A stretch of 64,000 bases of DNA from Sphagnum compactum (GCA_965153455.1 OZ234498.1:6572001-6636000), one strand, 5' to 3'. Positions 26,500 to 39,425 are shown, numbered from the stretch's first letter. Program-made: numbers and translations. The notes: generated from the sequence alone by a model not told the origin.

Positions 26500-27480
26500 A
26501 CCAAGCCCTATCACAAACAGACAGACTGGGCATCGCCCGCTGCTTCACCAGCCTCTCCCTCCCCCACCCCCCAAAACCCCCGTCACAGACACTTACTGAA
26601 TTAATATATATGATATGTATACCCTTTATGGTAAATTTCCATTTCTTTTGAGAAAAAAAATCCGATTAAATTCTACGGGTATATAGTTTGCTTGTGAACT
26701 CAAGACAAAATAGAGGTAAACGAACAAAAATTTCCCAATAAATATTTGCCTTTTATTTGACATTTAATGTATCAGTATAAAATAGCAAATGAAACACATA
26801 AATAACACAAATCAAAATATGTATAATACACCATGTACAAATATGACACATTTGGCAAGTAAGTAAAGAACAATTAGAACTACCCAAATTAAATATATTA
26901 AAAACCCAAATTATGAAATTTTCACTTAGGTAAGGTGGGTGGTTGAGGCATATGATTTTTTTTTAAAAAAAAATTGTTCCCACCATGTTTTCACATGTTT
27001 CGAATTATGTTCCTTAAGTTTCCAATGTGTTCCTCATGATGTTCCCAATAACACCACAACTTAGGATGAACTTCTTCTTTGAGAGTTTGCAAAGTCTCAC
27101 TTGTTTTTTTCGTTGTGATGGAGCCAACCAAAACTACTCATTTCAAAGAAAAAGAAAAACTTGTGAGACAACCCTCTTAATAATTACTAGAAATAATAAT
27201 AGGTTATTGTTTTTGTACATGGACATCGCACAAAGATTAATATTCATAGCATCTCAATTTTGTTAGTTGATAATCGTTTTTTGGGGTTCAATTTGCATAT
27301 TTTGTTATAGGCATTGAATTTTTTTTATTATTCAATCAATTTAGCATGATTTTTTTACAAACAATTATTGGATTGCAAAATTATCATCAAACTAATTGTT
27401 TGGGCAACAAAAAAATGTGATTTAGTCATTACATTTCTATAAATAATCAAACTCAAAATATGTTATTAAAAACATTTATT
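26500..27480. other. AT-rich intergenic DNA, nothing recognised
   Basis: AT-rich DNA with long T and A runs. The only frame of note (27027-27266) matches nothing I know. Confidence 0.6.
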
Positions 27481-27489
27481 AGGAATTTT

Positions 27490-28080
27490 CTTTGGGTTAG
27501 AGGGGAACATCATGTTAGAACTAGAGTCAATTGGTTTAATTGTTGCAAATAGAAAAATCTAAAAGGATTAGGTTTAATAGACCCAAAGGAGACATTAATA
27601 GCACTGTTGTGTAAATGGGTGTTGGTTGCCTTAAAGCTTGGGGAGTCCTTATTTTAAACTTTTCCTATGGTATAATTGGAGCATTATAAACCTTTTCAAC
27701 ACACTAGTTGGGTTCCAAATCAAAATTGGGCCATGGTAAAAAACCAGGGGAAGGTGATGAAGGCTTGAAAACCATAGAAATCAACTTGCAATTCTAGCCT
27801 CCTAAGTTAGTAGACTCCATCAAACAATTAAACATGTGGTGGGGAACAACATTCAGAGGAGGGGAATACAAAACTTCCATTGTGAGAGCCCAAGAAATGT
27901 ACAAAGTAGGCCTACAATGTGTTGGGGACTTGTGGAATCCAAATCTCAAGAGGCTACATCAATAGGAAGAAATGAGAAGATCATTTTCAATTAGAGGAAG
28001 GAGAACATGTTATATAGTAGAGAATAATTGAAAGCCTTCCTATAAGTTTGATAGAGGAACTCAAGAATCCAATGCAAGAG
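27490..28080 (+). mobile_element. LINE-like retrotransposon relic (region after the reverse transcriptase)
   Basis: Translating 27496-27760 gives a broken frame with HHVRTRVNWFNCCK, LKGLGLIDPKETLIALLCKW and VALKLGESLF, the pattern that follows the reverse transcriptase of plant non-LTR elements (GLG-D...N-ALL-KW). Further along, MWWGTTFRGG, YKVGLQCVGDLWNPNLKRL and RRSFSIRGRR continue the same pattern after frame changes. Several stop codons and shifts show it is dead. No target duplication or poly-A tail could be identified, and the 5' part with the catalytic reverse transcriptase was not seen. Confidence 0.5.
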
Positions 28081-28119
28081 ACAAAAAGTGGGGAATGCCT
28101 GAAAGTCTTCTGCCAAGTC

Positions 28120-29110
28120 TAATTTGTGTTTGATGACTAATGTAAAAATGTTGTTGAGGTTGAATGTCATTATGCCACTATTGGAGGAAGTGCATTCATT
28201 GATCAAAATTTTCCTATTACATGATGTGTTTGTATGTGATTTCATTGCAACAATGAAAATTTGTGAAAGGGATGTATATATGATGTACTATGACAACCAC
28301 TATTATTTCCAAGGTGATGTGTTTGGAAATTTTCATGCCTTTATCAATAATGCTCATGAGAGCATAAGTTTTCGATGGATCATAGGAATATAGGAACATA
28401 TCACCTATCTTTTGAATTTGTTGGGTAGCATATTTGGGTTACACATGTGCATCAGATGGGGGCATTTGGTTTTGTAACACGATATATGTATGAAGAGGTT
28501 GTGGCATTGTTAAATGACAATGTACAAAAGTTGCCAATCAACTTATTATAGAGTTCCAATGGTGATTCCTAAATTAATATTTAATGGATGCATTTAGGGT
28601 TGTGTACCCCTAGTACTAGTTGCAACTAGAACTTGAAGTTAGGTTTGTTGCTCACTTACCAATCCTCAAGGTTGCCCTTTGCTAGATTAAGAAGGTTGAA
28701 CCTTGTGAAGTATGGGTTCTAAGATTGTTTTTAGTCATTGCATTTGATTTGCAAAGATCTTTGTTTGTCCTTACTATGAAGAACAATGCTAAATTGGTGA
28801 TGCAAAAACCATTTGATATCAACCTGCTTATTAAGCTAAAAAGGACCCTTTTTACATCACGCATTTTTGAACAAAAGATCTATGAATACATTAGGTTGGA
28901 TGAACTTGTTGTGATGCAAGTGATTGGTTTAGTAGAGGATGAACAATGTTTTTTTACACTCATCTTTATGAAAATTAAATCAAAAAATTGATTAGCGAAA
29001 CATTTGGAGCTAGTCATTTGAATGTTCAATCAAAAGTTTTTCACCACGCAAAACTTTCCTTTTTGAGTAGCAATTTAGAATTGGAAAGAAAGTAGAACTT
29101 GATATGGTGC
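28120..29110 (+). mobile_element. decayed hAT-like transposase fragment
   Basis: A frame from 28124 reads LLEEVHSLIKIFLLHDVFVCDFI and continues to 28393. A later frame (28725-28991) ends in LVVMQVIGLVEDEQCFFTLI followed by a Lys/Asn-rich stretch, like the C-terminal dimerisation region of plant hAT-type transposases (E-cFS-l-f-Ks-lRN-l). A stop at 28991 and further shifts break it, although similarity seems to continue past the stop. Assignment rests on family memory only; another transposase class is possible. It directly follows the LINE-like relic. Confidence 0.35.
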
Positions 29111-31440
29111 TAGAGCTTGAAGGTGAATTCTACAACTGCCCTTTGTTTCCATGATCCATGTTATTTTAGATAAGATGATTTTTGAACTTTCAACCAAGTT
29201 CCAACACCCTTTTGGGCCTTAAGGAAACACGAATTGACACTTGTATTTGCATTGAGAGGATTTACGACTAACATTTTCTTTTGTGCAAGTTAGGCTTTAT
29301 GATGCAATGGCCAAGGCCTCTATGGGTTGACATTCGATTCCCCCATATAAATGAAAGTAAGAAAATAAATTTTAGAAAAAAAACTTGAAAAAAATTGAAA
29401 TCTTGTAACCCCAAAACTTACTTATAAAAGTCTGTTATAGTAAATCATATCCAACCAAATTTTTGAATAGTACTCTACAGGGTGTACCATTTTTGCCTTT
29501 CAATAATGACTAGTGTGGGCTGTGCCATTGGCCCAAGTTGTGTTAAACCCTCAACTGATTTTTCCTTCCAAAACCTGGTTTTTTGGGAATTTATTTGAAT
29601 TTTCAGCGGCAAAAATCACTTCAAAATCAGTAGTATCTCCCACACATTCTGAATCCAAATCTTACCAAATAAATTCCATTAAATCTTTGCTCATCAAGAT
29701 CTTTCCAACAACTCCAAAGGCACATACCAATTCGTCCGAAATTTTCAGCTACTACAATTCAATTTAATTTTCAGTGAAGAAATCATTCAATATTCAAAAA
29801 CTTTTGCACCACAAGTCAAGTCCAAACATCATCATGGAACCAAAGCCCGTGCACCCCTCCTTGTTGAGAGCTTTCCAAAGACACCAAGAACATGATCTGA
29901 AGCCATCCCAGTTTAGTGGATCTCATAATTACCAAACAAAACAAACTACCTCTTCATAGATAAATTGTTCACAATTGATAGCAAGAACCTTTAAATAATT
30001 GAACAAGTTTTTGTAAGATAAAGTAGAGTGTTTTTTTTTGTTATTTTATTGTCGAATAAAACCTCAAGCAATACTGATAGTTCCTAAAGATGAAATGTCG
30101 GTCAAGATACATAAGCAAATGGACAATGCATGGAAATGGAAGTGTTTTGGAAATTCTTGTTCACAAAGTGAAATGAAATGTGGGTTGATTGAATGAGGTG
30201 CGAAGATTTTTAAAAAAGTTCAATAAATTACTCCATTTTTCTAAGGACAATGGTCAAACTGAAATGGAATTTTGGTTAAATTAAACATTTTGGATGATAT
30301 TGGAGAGAATCTGAGAAGTTGAATCTAGTAAAACCAATGGATTGGATGAAAGCCAAGAAAGAGGGGTTTTGGAAAGTGGAATCTAAGATTGATCATGGAT
30401 GAAACAAGGGCTACAAAAAATTAATAACTTCAATTTAATTGGAGACAAATAATGAAAGAAATGAAGGTCCAAGCAAAAATAGGATGTAAGAAAGTTGAAA
30501 TCCATAAAAGATGGATGAAATGAAGCTCTGGAAAAAGAAACTTTGGCAAAGTTGAAACAAGAAAAAGACAATGGATGAATTGAAAGCTGAAATAGATATG
30601 ATCTGAACAAGATTATGCCAAAAAATATGATGGATGAAATGAAGGCCAAGAAAAGCAGAATTTGAGTGAAATTTCATTTGGCGATTTATCATGAAATTTG
30701 GTGAAAACAATGCACCAAAGCTGCCAGATTTCAAGGAATTTTTTTTCTGGAATCGCCAAATTCAGACAATAGCCTGTTCCATCCAGCAGGTTGACAAAAT
30801 ATAGCAGAATTTTTAAATCTTTTTGGCTTTCCTCTCTGACCTGTAGCCAAAATTTTGCCCCGGACACATTGAAGGCATTGTGCTAGAAGACAAACAAAAA
30901 GCCAATTCTGCGGCTCCTCACTACCAGCTAATGATTCGCTCCCCCATGTCTCGAGGGAACTTTGCAGAAACAACATGTTATTATTTAACTTGTGTAACAA
31001 ACAATAATATGGATCAAAAGTATGAAAAAGAGAATTGCACTTCTCCTACCTCATATCCTTGACTATAGACTTTATGCATTTAGTGTAGATCACAAGACTC
31101 ATTCTTCTCGTACTAACAGTATCCTACCAGTTGCTGAGCCCTTATATATGCCCTGAGGTTTATGAGTGTCAAAATGCAGGATTAATGAACTGGGCACCTG
31201 CACAGCCTAGCCAACAATGGGCATCTTTTCGTCATCCACTTCCATCTCTGTATTCAAAAATCAGATTTCCTATCCTCTTGGAACCTGAAAGATCAGAAGT
31301 AAAAATTGTCAGCATTGTTAGCCTACTGCTTGTGCAGAAAGGAAAAATGTAAACCAGCAATGCAAACAGCCTATGAAGGAAAACAAAAACCAGATAGGCT
31401 CTGCATGCAACATAAGTTTCATAGCAAGAGAGAGACCCTG
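29111..31440. other. intergenic DNA and 3' flank of RAD23, no gene
   Basis: No believable gene. The stretch 30340-30660 is purine-rich, with loose repeats of a gatggatgaaatgaag-type word every 50-60 bases. The stretch 29295-29345 has a weak tRNA-like A-box/B-box pair. About 30880-31462 probably includes the 3' untranslated region of the reverse-strand RAD23 gene. Confidence 0.5.
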
Positions 31441-31462
31441 AAACATACACATGTTGCAGATG

Positions 31463-34400
31463 TCACATGTCTTCAAAATCACCATTGTGCTCCAAAAGGT
31501 AGTTGGCTGCCAACTGTTCATTCTTATCGCACGCTAGGAAAGCCTCAATCACAAGTGCACGATCAAATCCCATGGCCTCAAGCTGTTCAGGAAAATACAT
31601 TTCACAGAAGGATTCAATAATAAAAATTCTACAAATAGTCCCTGAAACCATTTGCTTGTCAGATAAACTATGAATAGAATTCAATCATAGGTGTCTGTGA
31701 CAAAGGTCACAGAAAAAAGTGCAGATGAAGAAGGATGCCTGTACCCTATCAATGGCTTCCCTCTCTTCTGGGGTCACATTAATTGACTGTGGCATTGCTC
31801 CAAGCTGCCCAAGAATATCCCTGCAATCTCCAGGCTCTCACATTTAGAGAGTGTAATGCTGCCTTCAAGAGGTGCAAAAAAAGTTCCACAATTACTCAAC
31901 ATTTGACACATGCATAAACAATTGAAAATCCACCAAACACCATGAAAATGAAAAGGGGATACAAGGACAAGTAAATGGGCTCATTCCTCCTAGAAGCACA
32001 CAAAAGATCAACAAGAAGAAAGCCTCTGACTCACCCTTCTGCATCTTCACCACCTGCTTCGTTGATAAGATGAAGGAACTCAGCCTGATTCTCATTGATG
32101 AGCCGCAACAAGGCAGGATTTTGCTTACCCAACTCCTGAAGCATTGGCTGTTGTGTTTCATTCACCAAACATCCCAAGGGCATCCCAAAGTTCAGGGTGT
32201 ACTCTAGGTGACAATGAAGAAAAGAATGATGATATCCATTTGTACATCATACTCTGCATCCCTTTGCAAGGGATGCCAAAAGACCTCCACATGTTCGTTA
32301 TTGGTATATCAAGCAAAGGTGCAGCAAAGATGGACCAAAAGCCAAAAGGCTGGTATGCAAACCTGGAGTATTTGTGGATTTGCCTGCACCATTGTCCGTA
32401 AAGCTTGAAACTACACAAAAAAAGTAAAACTGTGTAAGCAATATTCAGGTATCCATGTATCAGGTAGCATACGCTACAAACCCATTTAGCAAAATGATCC
32501 CAGACACCATCCAACAAAAGCCTCCAGCAGTAAGGTTGCAACGATGTGTTGCAGTAACATGGAACTGGGTACTATTTTAAATGGATTTGTGTATCACAAG
32601 ATCCAAGTTTTGAGGCCTTGAACAAGGAGTCTTCATACTCTCAACATCTATCAACACCAATGACACTGCAAATGCACTGCAACTCTAGTTGCTATGCTGA
32701 CCACCTGCAAAACTGAAACCTTGCAGCTGCTACCGAGTCTTCAGTTACTCCACATACAACATGAGGGCATGATAACCTGGGGGTTGTTTCGCAAAAAGTC
32801 AAGAGCTCCAGCTGCAGCTCCTCCCCCACCCAAACCAGGCATTCCCTGAACCAAAGAATTGTAAAACTAAGTCATAAGACGGGAGTACTTTAAAAGTCCA
32901 AAGACAGAACTGCTCACATTGCACACATCCACCAGCAAGGATTATGCTTAGCAAAAAAGATATGCATAAGGTTGTCCCTCTGATGACATCAATACAACTC
33001 AACCTCAAAATTGCAACCCAGCTTCCAATAACTAGTACAACCATACCTGAGGGAAGAGGTCCAAAGGAGCAACATTAGGTCCTCCAGAAGCTGCTGGAGT
33101 TGGGGCTCCAAGCACAGCAGGAGCAGGGGCAATTGATGGTGCAGCACCAGGTACTGGGGCAGGAGGCCGAGCTACAGGGGCAGCCACCTCAGCAGCTTCT
33201 GGTATACCCTGCAAATAGATGAAGCCAAGAAGTTTCAAACTGTGACATTACACACACAAATGCCTTGCCGGGCATGAAATCTCAGGAAGTGTCAAAATAA
33301 TGAGTCTGATTCCACACCAATGGGACCTATACAATCTAAAGGCCCAAGAAAACACCATGGCTCAGGCAGAAATGAAGTGTGTTCCATATATTGGGACCGC
33401 ACACGAACATGTTCAAAAGGTCAATGTTATCAAATGGAGTCCTTGTTGGCATGTTATCATTTCATCAAGCAAGATTTAGGACCTATGTAAATTTGGGGCA
33501 CATGTCAATAGAGTATTAGTACATGACCTCACTTAGAACACTGGCTCATAAGAGTGCTTGTGGAGCGCTGCCAGAAGAATGTCCCTGTCTAGGGAAGAGT
33601 TGAACCCAGAAGTTCTAACTCACTTGGAAGATGAACAAAATTTCACAACGAATTAGTCTACTCCATGTGCATTGCATCTCAAAATTTTGGAGTTTTCAAT
33701 TGCTCATGAATTGGCAGGTTCATACTTCCACAACTTCCAGGGAATGCTCTATGTAAGAGGGAGGCTGGGACTATGACAGATTTCTGACAGGAACCTTGTC
33801 TGAGACAAAGTGCAGAGTAGAAAAGACACAGGGAGAACTCAAATTCAGTCAATTACGAGAGAAAATTGGAGCAGTGCAAAGATCAAGACAGTAGTTGGCA
33901 TCTAAGAGAGATTGCCAGTAAGAGAAAGAAGCCAAGTTTTCACCAGGATAAAGGCATATGTAGTTGTAAACTTAAGGCCTCTACACCAGTCAAAGACAAA
34001 AGTGAGCTGATTTCACCAGATAAATGGAATACACAGATGCACCTCTGGGAAGGTAAGCAACCTCACTATTAAATGGCCACAAAACACAATGACCTGCCAT
34101 AATGAACATTCAGAGGAATCACCAGAGAGTGGGCAACACGAAAGTTTGGTTGTGCAATAATCATAAAGGCATCAGTGCAAGTGGGTCCATTGCTTACTGA
34201 GTACAAATATTCCACTGCCCTTTCTGGGTTGTTGAAAGCAGCACGTAGTGCACGTACAACAGTATCCCGGGTCCAACTGCCACCACCCATGTCAATTATC
34301 TGCTGAACTGTTTGCTCAAGGTTGTTCCCGGCAACAAGAGTTGATGCTGCCTGCCCATACACATCACTTGTACCCCTGCATAATTACAAGATTTTAGTAC

Positions 34401-36634
34401 GACTCCATTAAGGAGAGGCCATGACTTGGTATTGGCTACTGTGCAACTTGATGATAATATCTGGCTCAGACTTTCAGCAAGTGTCACAAAAATATGAGCT
34501 TCTATTTATCTTTTCCCTGTTGAACCATCAGTTAAAGAGTAATGAGAAAATGATACTTACAATGGAGCTCCAGCAGCTGGTGCAGAGGCAGGTGCTCTGG
34601 TGCAATGTCAAAAATACAATATAAGAAAGTTATCCCAAAGCAATCCTACATGTGAAAGTGACATGTTCCTTGGCTGATGAAGTTTGACAGCTTCACTCCA
34701 GTTCCAAACCTAGTTTCCAATTATTCCAGATAACCTTGTCCTAGCAGTAACATAGACATCTGAGCAAGTAAGTGTGCTGCAGTTCAGAGACCAGTGTTGG
34801 GCAAAGGATTTCCATGACCTGGAACTAAACATTCTACCAGTTCTTACTGTCTCATAGCTGAAAGTTGCAAATTTTCAAAAGTCAGAAGGAATTTTTCAAG
34901 CACAGACAACTCACGGAGAAGGGTTGGATTGAGCTGGAGGTGCAGGAGGTGCTGGGGTTTGAGCAGGTGGAGGGGGATCTGCTGCAGATGCCTAAGATCA
35001 ACCAACATTGATAGACAGATTTCAACAAATTTCTCTTCCAGTCACAATTATCAGTGGCAATGTACAAAAAAAATCAGCTGTGAAGCATGCTCTACTTTAA
35101 CCAGTCAAGAAAAGACGTGTTCCGAGGAGTAAAGGGGAGCTGATGTTGATTGCAAATCAAAATGGCTACAAAGGACAACAGCCATACTGGCCTGTTCCAC
35201 AAGACTGCTAGCACAAAAGAGGCAAGAATCACACCTGTGCAGTTCCTGATGAGGATGAAGGTGGAGCTGCAGGTGCTTTTGCCTGGAGACAATGTTACAC
35301 CATGTAAGCTGGTAAACTCTACAAACCATACTGTCTGTATACTCTTATCTCAATCTTCTGTTCATACCACCCTTAGAGACATATCTATGCACTCACTGTT
35401 GAGAAATGGGTACAAGAGTATTCCAGACTGATCTACATTGGCATTACTTCTGCCTAGACAGAACAATTCAGTTGCATTGTCTACCTCTTTTAAATTAAAC
35501 TTAATCATCCACAACAAATACCTTTGTCAACATGACGACAAGGAAGCCATTTTCAGAAACCTTGTTGTCATCCATTGTTGTGTCATCTTTTAGAACCTTC
35601 CCTTGGTGAATGAGAAGCTGCTGTGAACAGGGAAAAGCATCTTTGCCCTGGCATTCCTCAATCTGCTTCTTGACAGCTAAAACCTGCAAAACCAAAATTC
35701 CAACAACACGCATGTACAGGCTTGAGCATGATGGTGCTCATGGCATCAGATCAAATCCTAAGTAAATTCACAGTCAGATAAATTCAATCTGTTTCCCCTA
35801 ATTTCCAGTTTCCATATGACAATATCACCACAAACCCTAATTCACAATAGACCCTACACCACAACACATGCCAATCACTGAATGCTTCCACACACAAGTA
35901 TAGCCTAATGAGACATTATCTCTCAGCAGCCAAAAATTCAGCAATGTGAAAGAGAACTTTGCAAGATGAAACAGAAAGCTACTATACCATGGAGATAACT
36001 CCAGGGGACATAATACTTCTTCACAAGAAGCTACAGACATGCACTCTCTGACTTCCAATGCTGCATCTCTGTGTGCGAGGAACATCATCTTCACTGCTTT
36101 GACGAAAGAAAAAAAATTCCATTCCTGATATCTCCTGGCTGCTCACAATTTCGGTTCCTTTGTTCCAGAGAAAGAAGGGGAAACCCTGACAGAGAAGGAG
36201 GATTACCATCGCAGACAGAGACATCAAACCACATCTAAAGAAGCCGTGCAAAACCGACAGTCCTATTAAAATGGGGAAGAAGAGCTGGGAGGCAAAAGGA
36301 GGGCAGGGTTGTTAATAATGCCGACACTAACTCTCGCAGCAAAACAAAAAACTGCACCATGACTGTCGATAAAGTGACCAATTTACTCTTCTCTCCGCCG
36401 TCAAGAGATACAAAAATCCGAGAAGACCGCAGTCTTACCCCTTCTCCCCCGGGCTTCCAATTTATCTCGTAAACAGAAAACAAAGCGGGGGCGAAGTAAT
36501 GGTGGAAAACAAGACTCGAGAAACAGACAGACAGACAGCAAAGAAGAAGAAGAAGAAGAAGCACATACACTATCAGAAGGGCTGACATCCAGATCGAAGT
36601 AGTTCCCCTTGAGAGTCTTCACGGATATCTTCAT
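31463..36634 (-). CDS. RAD23: RAD23 ubiquitin receptor (UBL-UBA-UBA)
   Basis: Exons in transcript order: 36634-36569, 35683-35522, 35282-35235, 34991-34915, 34596-34561, 34375-34198, 33208-33047, 32845-32777, 32410-32363, 32147-32035, 31820-31745, 31582-31463. All phases agree and give 384 residues, close to plant RAD23 proteins (about 370-420). Residues 1-76 are a ubiquitin-like domain ([32 protein letters not shown]). A Pro/Ala-rich linker follows, then UBA1 (about 145-188, [16 protein letters not shown]), a second Pro/Ala linker, the STI1-like XPC-binding domain (about 258-313, [18 protein letters not shown]) and UBA2 at the C terminus ([18 protein letters not shown]). RAD23 carries polyubiquitinated proteins to the proteasome and stabilises the XPC/RAD4 damage-recognition factor. 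Nothing suggests the copy is defective. Confidence 0.95.
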
Positions 36635-36960
36635 GGCTAGGACAACAACGGAGTTGCACAAAGCTCCGCAGCTACCACGTCCGTCCAGTTCGAAAAGAAA
36701 GAAACACAACAGCACTTTGTTCGTGCTCTTCGCTCGCGTGCGATCGATCTCCCTCCTCCTCCTCCTTCTTATTCTTCCGCCGTTTCTCGTCTTCTTCTTC
36801 TTCTTCTCTCGGTTTCCTTCCTTGCACACCACACCTCCCCCACCACCTCGCACCCCGCAAACAATCTAACCTCTTACGGCCCTGCCGCTTGGCCACTAGG
36901 TGGCGAACGCTGCTCTGTTTACGTAGCCCGCAACCCGAGGCGGAAAGAAAGAAAAGGAAA
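36635..36960 (-). promoter_or_regulatory. probable 5' leader and promoter of RAD23
   Basis: GC-richer, purine-rich on the reverse strand, with GAA/GGAG tracts. Reading frames on both strands here come from the polypurine bias. The transcription start is not determinable by eye. Confidence 0.4.
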
Positions 36961-37063
36961 ACAGAACACAAGTCCAAGACCTAAAAGATACATAGTGGGT
37001 ATATCTTTCCATGGATGAGATTCATTCTCTATGCCGCTTCGCCACTTAATCATGCATCATCGG

Positions 37064-37100
37064 GTTGGGGGTTGGGGGTTGGGGGGGGGGGGGGGGGGGG
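37064..37100 (+). repeat. G-rich tract with G-quadruplex potential
   Basis: GGGTTGGGGGTTGGGGGTTG is followed by a run of about 20 Gs. Four or more G3+ tracts separated by TT fit the usual quadruplex pattern. Confidence 0.85.
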
Positions 37101-38084
37101 TCAATTTTGTGATGTAGCCAAAATGGCAATTGGTCCAGATGAAGATTTAGCCAAATTTGGCTACATGTTAAATAAGAAAATAAAATTTTTATACATCCTT
37201 CTATAATTTTGGCTACCTATTTGAGGCATACACAGAAATTTGAGGATTTTTTTTCAATATTGGTCGAATTATGGTTACTGAAAATCTCAAAAGACACTTG
37301 ATTTTAGTACGTTTAATTTTTAACATAACTTTATGGCTAATTTTATAAAGGCTGACGTAAATGTGGGTAGCCAAAGTAAAAACACCAAAGTAAAGAGCCA
37401 CCCAACACTGCAAACAAAAAGCCTGATGTTAATTAATTACATACCTCCTTCCAAACTCAAGGAAATAAAATCATATTACAAAAGCTAGAATGCTGCCTCC
37501 ATGGATGAAGTTATTCTTCCCACTGGATGTCCCATCTACAGACAACCATATTTGGCTTTGTAAATTGATCTAACCTCGGTTCCGTAGTTCTTCACAGAGT
37601 GTTATCAGAGTTACCCGTAAATAGTAGGTACCCGAAACTGGGGGTCCTAGGCCTCAGTTTCCCATGAACTGGGGACCAAATGAGAAGTCAGGATGAAAAC
37701 AGGAGATAGAAAAGGAGATCAAACTAAATTTCTCACCTAAATTGGTCCCGCTTACAGAGGAGTTTCACCCTCCCTTGTTTGGATTTGCCTCTCACCTGCT
37801 GCTGGACCTTCACTGCTAAATCATATGTCCTTATTAAACCAAGGCTTGTCAGAATAGGATCCTGCAAATATGTGGAACTGATACCCAGTTTCATGAGATG
37901 GTACCCGATTTCGCTTGGCACACTTAACTGAGACTCTCAAATTGGGGATGAAACAAGGATTAGAGGGTCAAACTAGGGACCAAAAACAAGGTGAATTTAC
38001 AAACAACTCTAATATTGGGTATACCAGAAAAAATTGAATCAGGAATAGCCTAGTATCAAAAAAAAAAAAAAAGGAGATTAGAGA

Positions 38085-38395
38085 TATCCGCAAATTCATC
38101 TTGTCTTCACCCTGTCTTTGGGCCTCCTTTTCACCTCCTAACCCCTCTTTAGTGGTCTCCGTAAAATAAGGAAATTTTATTAAATCTCAATATAAAACGC
38201 TGAAACTCAGTACGAAATGCTGAATCTCAGCATTTAATTCGCAAGGTTCGAGAGAGAATTCTAGTAGCTGTACAGATAGGAGCAGTGAAAATCTATGTAG
38301 CAGCAGTGGAGGCGCTTAGGAAAAAAGAAAGACAGGGTGAAACTCAGGAACCATCATAATTGATGGCTTTCTGAGTTTCACCCCCCGCCCCTCTT
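38085..38395 (+). repeat. dispersed repeat family A, copy 2
   Basis: Second copy of the unit at 370-655, same orientation, with the same ordered landmarks including the gagttt/aaactc inverted repeat at the 3' end. The two copies differ by many substitutions and small indels, so the insertions are old. Confidence 0.7.
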
Positions 38396-38592
38396 AAATG
38401 CTAATGTAGTTTTTTGCAGGTTAAAAAAAATAATCTCAGCCTGTGTATGACCAAACTCAGGGTACTGGTGCTGTCTTTTTCCTCACTTTACGGATATCTC
38501 TATTGCACAGAAGACATCCAAAACTTCACTAGATAGGAACAGAGTGTAATAATTGCTGACTGGTCACTGTAACCAGTGGATATAAAGTGCAA

Positions 38593-38593
<1 letters not shown>

Positions 38594-38624
<31 letters not shown>
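38594..38624. repeat. (GA)n microsatellite
   Basis: About 15 GA units. Confidence 0.95.
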
Positions 38625-38627
<3 letters not shown>

Positions 38628-38999
38628 CATAGAATTTCAGCTGCCCCTCAGGCAATGGACTTACCCAGGGTTTACCAGGGTTTCATCACTTAACCCATTA
38701 ACTGACCCCTGGTGGACAGATTTTATACGTGTAGGGTAAAAGCCCGCAGCAGCAGCAGCAGAGGACTTTGGTGGGAATAAGGGCCCGCATGAGCTGGAGC
38801 TGAGGCAGACCTGATTCCACTAAAGCTTGCTGCGCGAGGGCTTTACCGAATGTGAACCCCTGGTCCAGCCGGTTTTTTGTTCTCATCATACCCGGAGGGT
38901 ATATTCGGGCGGGTTTTAAGGAAACAAGAGATGGACGTTTCAAAAAGCGAAATGCTCTACTTTCATCCACTCCTGTGGAAGGAATGGAGCCAACATTGC

Positions 39000-39425
39000 A
39001 CTTTTTCTAATGCCCTGCTCTGGGCAGAGGTAAAATTGCACACTGCACTGCACTTTTTCTAATGCCCTGCTCTGGGCAGAGGTAAAATTGCACGGTGGAC
39101 TGCACTTTTTTATAATGCCCTGCTCTGGGCAGAGGTAAAATTGCACACTGCACTGCACTTTTTTCTAATGCCCTGCTCTGGGCAGAGGTAAAATTGCACG
39201 CTGTACTGCACTTTTTAATAATGCCCTGCTCTGGGCAGAGGTAAAATTGCATGCTGTACTGCACTTCTTAATAATGCCCTGCTCTGGGCAGAGGTAAAAT
39301 TGCATGCTGTACTGCACTTTTTAATAATGCCCTGCTTTGGGCAGAGTTAAAATTGCATGCTGTACTGCACTTCTTAATAATGCCCTGCTCTGGGCAGAGG
39401 TAAAATTTCACGCTGTACTGCAAGC
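39000..39425. repeat. 53-bp minisatellite, eight copies
   Basis: The core atgccctgctctgggcag recurs with ccc at 39013, 39065, 39118, 39171, 39224, 39277, 39330 and 39383, a period of 52-53 bp. Each unit also has aggtaaaattgca and ctg.actgcactt. TGCCC and GGGCA can pair around a TGCTCT loop in every unit. Because 53 is not a multiple of 3, the reverse-strand frames over the array (39007-39264, 39268-39498) cycle through the same peptides and are not genes. Confidence 0.95.

Larger units (their letters stand above)
36961..39000. other. intergenic DNA with repeats, no gene
   Basis: Contains a G-run at 37064-37100, several copies of a tagccaaa/tttggcta word at 37115-37375 (including the palindrome tagccaaatttggcta), repeat family A copy 2, and a GA microsatellite. 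Short frames (37733-37921, 38698-38970) have no recognisable domains. Confidence 0.55.

Noticed and set aside
26163-26651. 162-codon ORF rich in Arg-Ala-Gln and Val
   Set aside because: It lies over a GC-rich short-unit minisatellite; other frames and the opposite strand are equally open.
39000-39425. Regular repeat array that might suggest a CRISPR
   Set aside because: Units are contiguous and similar throughout with no unique spacers, and this is a plant nuclear sequence.
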